This document shows positions 8,918 to 17,241 of a stretch of DNA of 64,000 nt, piece by piece (the stretch's first letter is position 1; each line of letters starts with the position of its first letter). The notes below the pieces were generated by a model. That model did no database searches. It was not told the origin of the DNA and saw only the letters and a program-made list of their open reading frames with translations. Origin of the DNA: an uncultured Christensenella sp. Lineage in GTDB: Bacteria; Bacillota; Clostridia; Christensenellales; Borkfalkiaceae. The stretch lies in the NCBI GenBank assembly GCA_910577375.1, contig CAJTLT010000004.1, forward strand, positions 62,001-126,000, written 5' to 3'. A program made the translations under genes and the position numbers.

Positions 8918-9820
8918 TTAATCCATCGGCTCCATATAAACCGCCATATTTTTGCCCGACGAGAAGAATTTGATGTATATTCTGAAATGCCGTTTTTTGA
9001 GCGATTTTCTATAAGTCAGAACGGGCGTATCCGTGAGCGACGAAGTTAAATAACTTGCCGTGATATTGCTTCCGTCACCGCTGTTTTCAAGCGTTATGAC
9101 GCGTCCGCTGCCCGCAACCGGAGCCGCCTGCACTTCCGAAGAGCCGCCGAGACCCGCGGTGTAAACGGTGATAACGTCGCCGGGATTGAGTTCGAACCAG
9201 CCGTTATAAAGCTGAACGGCTCTGTCGTAGCCGAGAGTTTCGGCATTGGGAACATCGGTGCCGCTTATGCGCAGGGTTATGTTTTCTTCTTCTCCCGTTG
9301 CCGCGCGTTTTACCGACATATAATGCCTGGGCTGAACGGCGTTATCCGAGTCGGGAATTATCGGGTCTTTGCGCTGCGACAAATCTGCGCGCCAGTCGGC
9401 GTAAAGATAGGTGATTTCTGAAACGGCGGGAACTTTATCGAAATAGGTTACCGTTGCGTCGGTTATCGACCACCAGCCGTTAAACGTATAGGGGACTCCG
9501 TCTTTATCCGTTCTTTCGCTTACGGGTACGGGGAGGGTATCCCCCGCCGAAAGGGTGCATTTATACACGTTTTCCGTATAAATTTCGTCGCATTCTTCCT
9601 GCGTAAGTTTTTGCGCGCCCGAAGAGATAACGTTTTCCGCTTTTACTCCGCCCGAAACATACGTGCCGGGAACGAGGTATAAATTGTTTTGTTGGTCCGA
9701 GGCTGTTTCCGCGCGGGAACCCGAACGGTTTTCCGCGGGGTCGGCAGCCGCCGCGGAAACGGTTCCGAAACCGCCGATTACGAATAAGCCCGTTAAAGTT
9801 AAAGCCATAAACTTTTTCAT
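8918..9820 (-). CDS. Secreted protein of unknown function with a Listeria-Bacteroides-type repeat
   Basis: 300 residues. The first about 25 form a signal peptide (MKKFMALTLTGLFVIGGFGT, then an SAAAA cleavage region) without a lipobox, so it should be released or remain wall-associated. Residues about 80-145 resemble one InlB B-type/Flg_new repeat (YTFNGWWSITDATVTYF...ITYLYADW), a module common in surface proteins. The rest appears beta-rich; the C-terminus is strongly basic (RKSLKKRHFRIYIKF). No catalytic motif was recognised. A GGGGGA ribosome binding site precedes ATG 9820, and the gene starts 12 bases after the amylase stop, so it is co-transcribed with it. It may be a carbohydrate-binding helper, but that is a guess from context. 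Confidence 0.75.
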   Translation of the reverse strand: MKKFMALTLTGLFVIGGFGTVSAAAADPAENRSGSRAETASDQQNNLYLVPGTYVSGGVKAENVISSGAQKLTQEECDEIYTENVYKCTLSAGDTLPVPVSERTDKDGVPYTFNGWWSITDATVTYFDKVPAVSEITYLYADWRADLSQRKDPIIPDSDNAVQPRHYMSVKRAATGEEENITLRISGTDVPNAETLGYDRAVQLYNGWFELNPGDVITVYTAGLGGSSEVQAAPVAGSGRVITLENSGDGSNITASYLTSSLTDTPVLTYRKSLKKRHFRIYIKFFSSGKNMAVYMEPMD

Positions 9821-9832
9821 TGCAGTTCCCCC

Positions 9833-12433
9833 TTATTTAACCTTATAAATCTGGATAGACATTGCCGGTACGGACAAGGAGCTAAGCCCGCTGCCGTAGA
9901 GAAGTTTCGCAGTTGCGGGAAGCGTATAGTTTGCCGCCTCCGCAGTTGCCGTTGCGTTTATATAGACGAGTATTTCGTTTTCTTCATCCTTGACCGAGTA
10001 GCAGATGACATTGCCCTTTGTTGTGTGCGAAACGACTTTTCCTCTTGCGAGAACGGGATTTTCTTTGCGGACTTTTATGACGTTTTTGTAAACGCTGTAA
10101 ATAGAATTTTCGTCTGCGCTTTGTTCTTTGACGCCGTCGAGCTGTTTGTTCAAGTCGTCCCACGTCATCATATAGTTGTTAAAGCCCATCGGGTAATAGC
10201 AGTTGTATTCGCTTCCGTCCTGTTCCGCCGACCATTTCATAGGCTGGCGGTACCATCTGTCTTCGTGCCCCGTTCCGTCGCCTTCGGGGTTATCGGTTTT
10301 TGTGCCGAACATTCCGAGCTCGTCTCCGTTATATATCCAGGTAATACCGGGAACGGTTAAGCTTATTCCGCCCCAGAGCTTGGCAAGGTTTTCGGACAGA
10401 TTCCACGCCGTGCCGCCGCGTTCCGCGGTGCGGGGAACGCCGACGTCGGTGCGGTACAGCTTGTCGCGTGCGCGCTGTACGTCGTGGTTAGATGTGAACA
10501 CGCCGTCTATATAGTCCTTGCGGTATTGTGAGAAGCTGAACTGCGCAGAATCGTACTGGTTCAAAAGTTTTGCCGCGAAATCGTCCTGCCCGTTTGCTAT
10601 TTTCGTGATGGAATCCGTTGCGTCGTAATACCAGTTAAAGTTGAACTGGGAATCCAGCCCGCCGTACAATCCTGCAAGATATGCGGGGTCGCCGTTGAAG
10701 TTTTCGCCGACAAGCAAGGCGTTGGGATAGCTTGCTTTAAGCTTTGCGTTGAACTCCATAAAGAAGTGGGCGTCTTTATTCATATCAAAGGAATAACCGC
10801 CGTCTTCAACCACCCAGTCGGAGCTGTCGCGGCTTTCGTTCGCCATATATATGTGCTTAACCGCGTCGAGGCGGAAACCGTCAAGACCGAAGCTCATCCA
10901 GTAAAGCGCGACTTCCAGAATTGCGTCTCTCGTAGCCTGATAGTCGAAGTTGAGTTCGGGCATCGAAGCGCCGAAGCTCGAATAGAAATAATAGCCGTTG
11001 GAATCTTTGAACCACTGCGCTTTTGCGACAGGGTCTTTGAGGCTTTGTACGTATTCTTCGTTTTGCCATGTATAGAAATTGCGGTAATCTATTTCTTTTT
11101 CGGAGCCGTCGGGCAGTTTTATTTTTTCTTTTACAAGATTTTGCGATTTAATAAACCAGGGGTTCGACGGGGAAGTATGGTTGAGAACGAAATCGAGCAG
11201 AACTTTCATTCCTTTTTGGTGCGCCTTATAAACAAGCTCTCTGTAATCTTCAAGGGTGCCGAATCTGGGGTCTACAGTGAAGTAGTCCATAATGTCGTAA
11301 CCGTGGTAAGAGTTGGAGTGCTGGAAAGGCGTGAGCCAGAGCGTGTCAACGCCGAGCCCGTCAAGATAATCGAGTTTGTTGATAATTCCGCGCAAATCGC
11401 CCATACCGTCGCCGTTGCCGTCCGCGAAAGAGGCGATAAATATCTGGTAGCCTACGCTGTTTTCTTCCCAGCCTTCGGCTACGGGCTGTTGGGTATAAAC
11501 GTTATTGTTGCCTTTACTCGAATCCACGTCGTATTTGGTAGTTGCCGAGCCTTCGGGGATTCCGTCGTAGGGATTGTTTACGACCGCATTGGCGAATTTG
11601 GGCGACCCGCTGCCGACTTCGCCCTGACGGACAAACCAGTGGTAATCGCCTTTTTCTCTTTTTGCATCCGCAAGAATTACGTATACGTCGCCGCCGTCGT
11701 TTACCCAGAAGCCCGAACCGTTAATACGGCTGTCTTGCGAGTAGACCTGAATACCCATACGGAGCGCGTCTTTATAGCTTATTTCTAGCCCTTTGTTGTT
11801 GAGAGTCGCTTCGTTCCAGCCCGCGTCGTTATAGGTTGCTTTAAGGTCTATATCGTAAACTGCGCCCGATTCGTCTATCTTCATAGGGTAGAACGCCCTG
11901 CCTTCGCTGTTGGTGGGAAAGTATTCCCAGACCCAAAGCCCCCAGTCGCCGTAAACGTTTGAAGAAATCTGGGTTGAATAACCGGGCTTGGAAGCGTCGT
12001 TTACAGTGCCTTGTTCCGACTGGGAATGAGCGCCCCTGAGATAATGGATATAAAGGTGGTCTGCCTCTCCCCAGGTGAGATTTTGTTCATATTTGAGCGC
12101 GGTTTCGGCGTCTACCGCCGTTTTCCATTCGGCTTTAAGCGTAGTATCGGATTCCACCGTGTCTGCGCTGAAATCCCACTGCGACGAGCCGTTGTACCAG
12201 CCGATAAGCGTATGTCCGTTCCATGCGCCTATTGTAGGCTGAACCGCCTTTCCGCCTTTTTCTATCTGTTGGCTTTCGGGATTCGATACCCCCGCCGCCT
12301 TTGCTTCGCTCCCGACGTCGAAAGATACGGTATATTTTGTACCTTCGTCCGGGTCAACGGAGCACGCCGGCAAAACAACGCCGAGCATCATTACTATTGC
12401 TATAACGACGCAAAGCAGGCTTTTCTTTCTCAT
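9833..12433 (-). CDS. Surface-anchored GH13 alpha-amylase/pullulanase-like lipoprotein
   Basis: 866 residues from ATG 12433. This start is chosen because GGAGG lies six bases upstream of it, while a TTG four codons further up has none. Order of domains: lipoprotein signal with lipobox LPAC (Cys24); a Flg_new/InlB-type repeat (about 30-104, HTLIGWYNGSSQWDF); a pullulanase-associated, CBM41-like domain (about 120-280, HYLRGA and YGDWGLWVW); and a GH13 barrel with DFVLNH (414-419), nucleophile Asp523 in GFRLDAVKH, acid/base Glu577 in LLVGENF and Asp651 in TSNHD. All catalytic acids are present. It would hydrolyse starch-like glucans at the cell surface and supply MalE. The operator-like site 12452-12465 lies just upstream. 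Confidence 0.92.
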   Translation of the reverse strand: MRKKSLLCVVIAIVMMLGVVLPACSVDPDEGTKYTVSFDVGSEAKAAGVSNPESQQIEKGGKAVQPTIGAWNGHTLIGWYNGSSQWDFSADTVESDTTLKAEWKTAVDAETALKYEQNLTWGEADHLYIHYLRGAHSQSEQGTVNDASKPGYSTQISSNVYGDWGLWVWEYFPTNSEGRAFYPMKIDESGAVYDIDLKATYNDAGWNEATLNNKGLEISYKDALRMGIQVYSQDSRINGSGFWVNDGGDVYVILADAKREKGDYHWFVRQGEVGSGSPKFANAVVNNPYDGIPEGSATTKYDVDSSKGNNNVYTQQPVAEGWEENSVGYQIFIASFADGNGDGMGDLRGIINKLDYLDGLGVDTLWLTPFQHSNSYHGYDIMDYFTVDPRFGTLEDYRELVYKAHQKGMKVLLDFVLNHTSPSNPWFIKSQNLVKEKIKLPDGSEKEIDYRNFYTWQNEEYVQSLKDPVAKAQWFKDSNGYYFYSSFGASMPELNFDYQATRDAILEVALYWMSFGLDGFRLDAVKHIYMANESRDSSDWVVEDGGYSFDMNKDAHFFMEFNAKLKASYPNALLVGENFNGDPAYLAGLYGGLDSQFNFNWYYDATDSITKIANGQDDFAAKLLNQYDSAQFSFSQYRKDYIDGVFTSNHDVQRARDKLYRTDVGVPRTAERGGTAWNLSENLAKLWGGISLTVPGITWIYNGDELGMFGTKTDNPEGDGTGHEDRWYRQPMKWSAEQDGSEYNCYYPMGFNNYMMTWDDLNKQLDGVKEQSADENSIYSVYKNVIKVRKENPVLARGKVVSHTTKGNVICYSVKDEENEILVYINATATAEAANYTLPATAKLLYGSGLSSLSVPAMSIQIYKVK

Positions 12434-12451
12434 ACAATCCTCCAAATTTCT

Positions 12452-12465
12452 GTTAACCGTTTAAC
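12452..12465. promoter_or_regulatory. LacI-type operator upstream of the amylase gene
   Basis: The sequence GTTAACCGTTTAAC is a near-palindrome (12 of 14 positions symmetrical, central CG), the usual form of LacI/GalR operators. It ends 18 bases before the amylase ATG. An identical copy lies at 14297-14310. The binding protein is inferred to be the LacI-family product encoded at 8028-8825. Confidence 0.75.
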
Positions 12466-12476
12466 TTAATGAAAAT

Positions 12477-12541
12477 TTTTCGGGCTTGGAAAAGCCCGAA
12501 AGTTTTTACCTAAAGCTCCTTAGCAAAAGGAGCTTTAGGTA
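12477..12541 (-). terminator. Tandem hairpins between the starch-binding lipoprotein and amylase genes
   Basis: Read on the minus strand, the first hairpin after the lipoprotein gene has a 12-bp stem (ACCTAAAGCTCC / GGAGCTTTAGGT) and the second a 7-bp stem (CGGGCTT / AAGCCCG). Neither is followed by a true U-run. They look more like an mRNA 3'-end stabiliser or partial attenuator than a full terminator, and would let the lipoprotein be made in excess over the amylase. Confidence 0.6.
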
Positions 12542-12566
12542 ACATTGCATCACGGATATATTGCGA

Positions 12567-14189
12567 TTATTCTTCTGTTGCAGCAGCAAAAGTTACATTT
12601 AATTTCTGTGTTGAAGAATCATATGTAAACGTATAATTACCCGCTTCCACGGTCTTCAAATTAGTACCGTTTTTCACAACGCACGTTATATCTTCTGCAA
12701 GATGCTGAGCCTGAATATAAACCGTGCCCGCCGTCATATTGCCGGTGTCAACGCCGACGTCCATCGAATAGAACATAAACACGTCGTCCGCTTCCATTGC
12801 TATGGTCATCGTATATATGCCCGAACCTGCCGCTGTTTCTTTCAGTTCATAGTTGTCGGTTGTTATTTGAGCCCAATTGTTGGTAACTTTGCTGCCCTTG
12901 ATGTAGAAATGTAAAACCGTTTCTTCTATCACCGTTTCGGTATCGTCAGTTTGCTCAAACGTATAGGAAAGTTTATTATTTGTCTCTCCGTCGGGATTAA
13001 GCGTGAACGTATACTTTCCGGACAACCCAACGGTGATGTCGGCACTGCCGTTACTCCAAGTAAGTTTATAAGCGGTATCTACAGTAGCCGTACCGTTAGC
13101 CCCTATCAAGTTTCGGGGAACAGCCGATTCGTTCATCGCGCCGTTCCACTGATTGCCGATTATGGCAACTTGAAATTTTTTCCCTCTGGTAAGCTCAACC
13201 GTTAATGAATGGGTTCCGTCGCCGTTGCTTACAAACGCATAATCGCCAGCAGCCTCGGCCGTTTCAAGAAGAGACCAACCGCTCGAAGCGTTGGCATCAC
13301 CGATAAGGTAATAGATTTCTTCCACACCGCTGTCGTCGATTTCTTCGTCGCATACTCCGGAAATAACGGCTTTTTCGCCGGTTAAATCAAGCGTAATCGT
13401 ATACATACCGTGTTTTTGAACGGCGATATTTCCGCCGTCGTTTTTAATTAACACTTCATCTCCGGTTGCGATATAATCTCCGTTGAAAGCCTTTTTCCAC
13501 CAATCGCCGGAAGTATCGCCGACGGGCGCAACCTGGAAATTGCCGAGTTTTTTCAATTCAAGACTTTCGGTTTTATAAATTCCCTCTGTTTCAGTAGGCA
13601 TAAAGTAGAAAACTCCCGACTGCCCGAAAACCCCGACTTTATTCCACGCCGCATCCGGACCGCCTATAAGGTAATATCCGTTGTCTACGACTACTTCGCA
13701 GGTTGCAGAAGCTTCGCCGCCGACAACCGTTGCGGTGATTGTAGCCGCGCCGGGTTTGAACGCTTCAACGTAGCCGGTATCTTCGTTTACCGCCACGACT
13801 TCGGGATTATCGGATTCCCATTTAACAGTGCCGCCGCCTTCTACAGTTGCGGTAAGTTCCGCTTCAAGATTGCCTATGCCGAGTTTAAGCTCGGTTTTAT
13901 TAAGTTTGACGGAAGTTGTAACCTCGGTCGGAGGCGGAGGAGTTTCTTTCTTTTTATAGTTGCAGACGTCGCATTCGTTATCGTCGCCCCAGATGTGCGC
14001 GGCGTAGTCTTTGGTGTAGCCTTCGTCTCCTTCTTTAAGGTCGTCGCAGGTTGCAACGTGCCAATGTCCGTTTGCGTCATTTTTCCAATCTTCCGAATAT
14101 TCGTGACTGTGTCCGCAGCCGGCAAGCGCGCCGCCGCCCACCAACGCCGTTGCCGTTAAGACGGCAACCAAAAGTTTTGATTTTTTCAT
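12567..14189 (-). CDS. Starch-binding-like multidomain lipoprotein
   Basis: 540 residues with lipobox LAGC (Cys25). Next comes a His/Cys-rich segment (about 28-80: HSHEYSEDW, HWHVATC, CDVCNY) of a type seen in Firmicutes surface proteins and possibly metal-binding. Then a BIG2-like Ig domain (about 90-168) and three related beta-sandwich modules of about 110-125 residues starting at YYLIGGPDAAW, YYLIGDANASSGW and LHFYIKGSKVTNNW. These resemble SusE/SusF- or X25-type starch-binding modules. No catalytic site is seen, so the role is binding, not cleavage. GAGGA precedes the ATG. It heads the starch locus and has its own promoter (14415-14443) and operator (14297-14310). Starch as ligand is inferred from context. 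Confidence 0.82.
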   Translation of the reverse strand: MKKSKLLVAVLTATALVGGGALAGCGHSHEYSEDWKNDANGHWHVATCDDLKEGDEGYTKDYAAHIWGDDNECDVCNYKKKETPPPPTEVTTSVKLNKTELKLGIGNLEAELTATVEGGGTVKWESDNPEVVAVNEDTGYVEAFKPGAATITATVVGGEASATCEVVVDNGYYLIGGPDAAWNKVGVFGQSGVFYFMPTETEGIYKTESLELKKLGNFQVAPVGDTSGDWWKKAFNGDYIATGDEVLIKNDGGNIAVQKHGMYTITLDLTGEKAVISGVCDEEIDDSGVEEIYYLIGDANASSGWSLLETAEAAGDYAFVSNGDGTHSLTVELTRGKKFQVAIIGNQWNGAMNESAVPRNLIGANGTATVDTAYKLTWSNGSADITVGLSGKYTFTLNPDGETNNKLSYTFEQTDDTETVIEETVLHFYIKGSKVTNNWAQITTDNYELKETAAGSGIYTMTIAMEADDVFMFYSMDVGVDTGNMTAGTVYIQAQHLAEDITCVVKNGTNLKTVEAGNYTFTYDSSTQKLNVTFAAATEE

Positions 14190-14296
14190 ACATTTTCCTC
14201 ACAAATCGTTATTTTTTTATGTTAAACGAAAAAATTAAAGCTATTAATTCTTTCATCAGCACCGGATTTTAAGCCTTATCGGGGGATTTATTTTTA

Positions 14297-14310
14297 GTTA
14301 ACCGTTTAAC
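14297..14310. promoter_or_regulatory. LacI-type operator in the leader of the starch-binding lipoprotein gene
   Basis: GTTAACCGTTTAAC, identical to the site at 12452-12465. It lies about 100 bases downstream of the best promoter (14415-14443), within a predicted leader of about 220 bases, so a bound repressor could act as a roadblock. Alternatively another promoter nearer the operator exists. Confidence 0.72.
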
Positions 14311-14357
14311 TAAACCCGAAAAATTAAATTATCCTTTAAATACGCATTTTCATAAAC

Positions 14358-14478
14358 TATACGTTTTGGAAAAGGATAAATGTTACTAATTATCAAATAA
14401 TTTTACTCATCAACATCGTAACACGCGCTGCAAAATTTGTCAATACCCTATTTTTAAAAAAGTATAGGTTTTGGAAAA
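14358..14478 (+). repeat. Pair of 16-base direct repeats upstream of the serine recombinase
   Basis: TATACGTTTTGGAAAA at 14358-14373 and TATAGGTTTTGGAAAA at 14463-14478 differ at one base and start 105 bases apart. They lie in the AT-rich gap of 369 bases between the starch locus and the recombinase. That gap otherwise holds the minus-strand promoter and operator listed here. They could be recombinase binding sites or regulatory repeats. Confidence 0.5.
14415..14443 (-). promoter_or_regulatory. Sigma-A-type promoter for the starch-binding lipoprotein gene
   Basis: On the minus strand TTGACA (14443-14438) is followed after exactly 17 bases by TACGAT (14420-14415). Transcription should begin near 14408, leaving a leader of about 220 bases before ATG 14189 that contains the operator 14297-14310. 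Confidence 0.75.
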
Positions 14479-14558
14479 TTTTTTTAATCGGGGATTTTTA
14501 ATTTACGTTTAAATACCGTTTAATTTAAAGACGAGAATAAAAATGAAAAGGAGAAAAA

Positions 14559-15161
14559 ATGAATTACGCGTATGCAAGGGTTTCTTGCAAAGACCAAAAA
14601 CTTGAAAGGCAATTCGCATCTTTTGCGGACTGCGGCATAGCTTTCGAGAGGATTTACTGTGACAAAAAAAGCGGCGAAAATTTTGAAAGGCTAAACTATA
14701 AGCGGCTTATAAAAAAATTGCGCGGAGGCGATTTGCTGGTGATAAAATCGATTGACAGACTCGGACGGAATTACGACTGTATTCTTCAGGAATGGAAAAG
14801 AATCACAAAAGAAATCGGCGCGGATATTTACGTTATCGACACGCCGCTTTTAGACACGCGCTGCCATGAAAAAAACCTGATAGGCAAGCTGATTGCAGAC
14901 ATTGTTTTGCAGTTGCTTTCGTTTGTGGCGGAAAACGAACGGGCAAACATACGGACACGGCAAGCCGAAGGAATTAAAGCCGCAAGGGAACGGGGCGTTA
15001 AATTCGGCAGGCCGAGAATTGCCTGCCCCGAAAATTTCCCCGCCATTGCGGAAGCTTACATAAACCGCAAAATAAGGATTAAAGAAGCGCTTTCGCTGAC
15101 AGAGATGAAGCTTTCTTCCTTTTACCGCTATGTAAAGCAATACGGACCGCAAAAAATTTAA
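14559..15161 (+). CDS. Serine recombinase (resolvase/invertase family)
   Basis: 200 residues, the size of a small resolvase/invertase. The catalytic domain begins MNYAYARVSCKDQKLERQ: the usual nucleophile motif YxRVS is present, with Ser9 as nucleophile. Further motifs are the GGDLLVIKSIDRLGR block (67-81) and the AENERANIRTRQAEGIKAARERGVKFGRP helix E region (about 126-154). The C-terminal 45 residues form a helix-turn-helix (IKEALSLTEMKLSSFYRYVK). AAGGAG lies five bases before the ATG. It is alone on the plus strand between an operon of accessory sugar genes and core genes, and no transposase or integron-like genes are nearby. It may invert or resolve local DNA, or be a remnant of a mobile element. 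Confidence 0.93.
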   Translation: MNYAYARVSCKDQKLERQFASFADCGIAFERIYCDKKSGENFERLNYKRLIKKLRGGDLLVIKSIDRLGRNYDCILQEWKRITKEIGADIYVIDTPLLDTRCHEKNLIGKLIADIVLQLLSFVAENERANIRTRQAEGIKAARERGVKFGRPRIACPENFPAIAEAYINRKIRIKEALSLTEMKLSSFYRYVKQYGPQKI

Positions 15162-15186
15162 ACCGCCGATAAAAAGGCAAAAAAAT

Positions 15187-15212
15187 AACGGCGGAACAAA
15201 TCCGCCGTTTTA
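15187..15212 (+). terminator. Terminator of the serine recombinase gene
   Basis: Perfect 10-bp stem AACGGCGGA(A)/(A)TCCGCCGTT with a short loop followed by TTT, about 25 bases after the stop. Confidence 0.7.
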
Positions 15213-15289
15213 TAAACGCTTATTATATTATTAAATTGAAATGTTTATTTTTTCCGCAAAGCTGCTTTATGCCGTGTTTGGAAAAGCCG

Positions 15290-16675
15290 TTAAACTTTTT
15301 TGGAAAGCACGGCGAGTGTTTCGACGTGTTTGGTTTGGGGGAACATATCGAAAGGGGTTATGCTTTCGATTTTATATATTCCGTTTTCGCCGCCCATTTT
15401 AAAGAGCGCGCCGTTTATGTCTTCAAGCGTGCCCGTCAGAAGTCCGAGGTCCCGCGCGAGCGTTGAGGGATTGCACGAAACGAGGATTATTTTATCCGCG
15501 CCCGACTGCACGATGGCTTTTACCACACTTCGCTCCATACCCTTTCTCGGCGGGTCGCAGACGATTATGCGGCGCTTGCCCAAAGTTAAAGAAAACACTT
15601 TATCTATATTTTCTTCCACCTTGCCGCAGATATTGAACATCTTTTCTTCAAGCCCGTTGGCGGCTTTGAGTTCGTCGGCGCAGCGCGACGCTTCTTCCAC
15701 GATTTCAACGCCGTAGGCAAGTCCACATTTTTTTGCGAGCATTGCGGTGAGCATTCCGCCGCCGCTGTACAAATCAAGCGCAGCCGCGCCTTCTTCCGCT
15801 TCTTCAAGCACGCGAGCGTAAAGCTTTGCGCGCACGTTATCGTTAATTTGCAAAAAAGTATTTGCGCCCGCCTTATATTTTATATTGCAATCTTCCGCCT
15901 CGAAATAGCCGTTTCCGCGGCATATACGCCACTCTTTTGAAAAAATAACGTTATTTTGCGCGGCGTTTACGTTCAGCAGAAAGGTGAAATCTTCAAAGCT
16001 TTTTTCAAGCTCTTTCAACAGATAAGACACGTCTATGATTTTTGTTGTGACGAGCGCGAAAATGTATTTCCCCTTTACCTCCCGCACGACGACGCGGCGC
16101 AAAATTCCTTTGCGGGTTTGTTCGTTATACCCCGATATATGCTTTGCTTTTGCAAAGTTTTCGATTGCGGCGATAACCGTTTTTGCCCATTCCGACTGGA
16201 TAAGGCAATCTTTTACGGGAACTATTCTGTGGCTGTGCAGGCTGTAAAAACCGCAGACCGTTTCTCCGTTTATTTCTCCTATCGGCAAAGCGAGTTTGTT
16301 GCGGTAGCGGTATTGGCTTTCACAGGGGACCGTGTCGCCGACGTTAAAGCTTACGCCGCCTATTTTAAAGAGCGAGTTCTGCACGGTTTGACGTTTGAAA
16401 ACGAGCTGTTCGGCGTAATCCATATGCTGTATTGCGCAGCCGCCGCACTTGCCGAACACGGGGCAGGGCGGATTGACGCGGGAATATGCGGGGGTTAACA
16501 CTTCTTCGAGCTTTCCGTAAGCGATATTGCCGTTTACTTTGAGCGCTTTGAATTTAACCCTTTCCCCGACAAGACAAAAAGGCACAAACGCCGTCGTGCC
16601 TTCGGATTTTATTATTCCCTCGCCGTCGGTTCCGAGAGCTTCGACGGCGCCTTCGTAAATTGAGTTTTTTTGCAT
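15290..16675 (-). CDS. rlmD: 23S rRNA (uracil-5-)-methyltransferase, RlmD/RumA family
   Basis: 461 residues from ATG 16675; the longer open frame upstream is only the antisense of the neighbouring membrane-protein gene. The order is an N-terminal TRAM domain (about 5-60), a Fe-S cluster motif CPVFGKCGGC (four Cys region near 70-80), then the Rossmann methyltransferase domain with DLYSGGGMLTAML as SAM-binding loop, DPPRKG as motif IV and the catalytic Cys in VSCNPSTLARDL. It methylates uracil C5 in 23S rRNA with SAM; Firmicutes members can target U747 and/or U1939, and some homologues modify tRNA. The start is three bases from the stop of the upstream membrane protein, so the two are probably co-transcribed. 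Confidence 0.92.
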   Translation of the reverse strand: MQKNSIYEGAVEALGTDGEGIIKSEGTTAFVPFCLVGERVKFKALKVNGNIAYGKLEEVLTPAYSRVNPPCPVFGKCGGCAIQHMDYAEQLVFKRQTVQNSLFKIGGVSFNVGDTVPCESQYRYRNKLALPIGEINGETVCGFYSLHSHRIVPVKDCLIQSEWAKTVIAAIENFAKAKHISGYNEQTRKGILRRVVVREVKGKYIFALVTTKIIDVSYLLKELEKSFEDFTFLLNVNAAQNNVIFSKEWRICRGNGYFEAEDCNIKYKAGANTFLQINDNVRAKLYARVLEEAEEGAAALDLYSGGGMLTAMLAKKCGLAYGVEIVEEASRCADELKAANGLEEKMFNICGKVEENIDKVFSLTLGKRRIIVCDPPRKGMERSVVKAIVQSGADKIILVSCNPSTLARDLGLLTGTLEDINGALFKMGGENGIYKIESITPFDMFPQTKHVETLAVLSKKV

Positions 16676-16677
16676 AA

Positions 16678-17235
16678 TTATTTTTTGATTATACGGAACA
16701 CGAGCGTGTTTATCGCAATCTGGATTTTGAACATTAAATAATCGTAAACGAAGAATATTGCCGAGCCGAGCGTGAAAATTATTACGTACAGTCGCCAGCC
16801 GTTTATTATTGCTTCTATTTCGGCGGGGAGCGAAATTCCGCCGACAACGTAGATTAAAAAGTATCCCGCGATGAGCGTGCAGTCGAACCACACGGTTTTG
16901 ATTGCAAGCGCGAGCCATCTGTTGATTTTAAAGCGGATTTGCAATGCGTTGAGCAACGGGTGCAAGCCGAAGAACATTGCAAAGGGCACCAAATCCCAGA
17001 ATTTTACCGCCGCGCCCAGCACGACAGCCAAAATACAAGTGCCGACGTACGCAAGAAAATCGCCTTTGAAAAACTGTTTTGAAAGGGGAATCATAAGCGC
17101 GACTATCCCCACGAGGTAGCCCGTTGCGACGAGGTAACCGCTCAAAAGCCCCAGCGCGAGCGCGCCCGCCGCTACCGCGCACGAAATACCCGAGAGCGCT
17201 ATTTCAAAGGTAGGCGAGTTTTTTTTGCTGCCCAT
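16678..17235 (-). CDS. Multi-pass membrane protein of unknown function
   Basis: 185 residues with five or six hydrophobic segments and little soluble sequence. The N-terminus FEIALSGISCAVAAGALALG and the middle block DLVPFAMFFGLHPLLNALQ resemble S-components of ECF-type vitamin transporters, but I cannot assign a substrate and the similarity is by eye only. It is packed between the J-domain-like gene (six bases upstream) and rlmD (three bases downstream). No ribosome binding site is visible before the ATG, so translation may depend on coupling with the upstream gene. Confidence 0.75.
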   Translation of the reverse strand: MGSKKNSPTFEIALSGISCAVAAGALALGLLSGYLVATGYLVGIVALMIPLSKQFFKGDFLAYVGTCILAVVLGAAVKFWDLVPFAMFFGLHPLLNALQIRFKINRWLALAIKTVWFDCTLIAGYFLIYVVGGISLPAEIEAIINGWRLYVIIFTLGSAIFFVYDYLMFKIQIAINTLVFRIIKK

Positions 17236-17241
17236 TGCGTT

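Noticed and set aside
16676..16918. Upstream extension of rlmD by 81 codons
   Set aside because: It overlaps the membrane-protein gene in another frame and has no homologous character; the proper ATG is at 16675.
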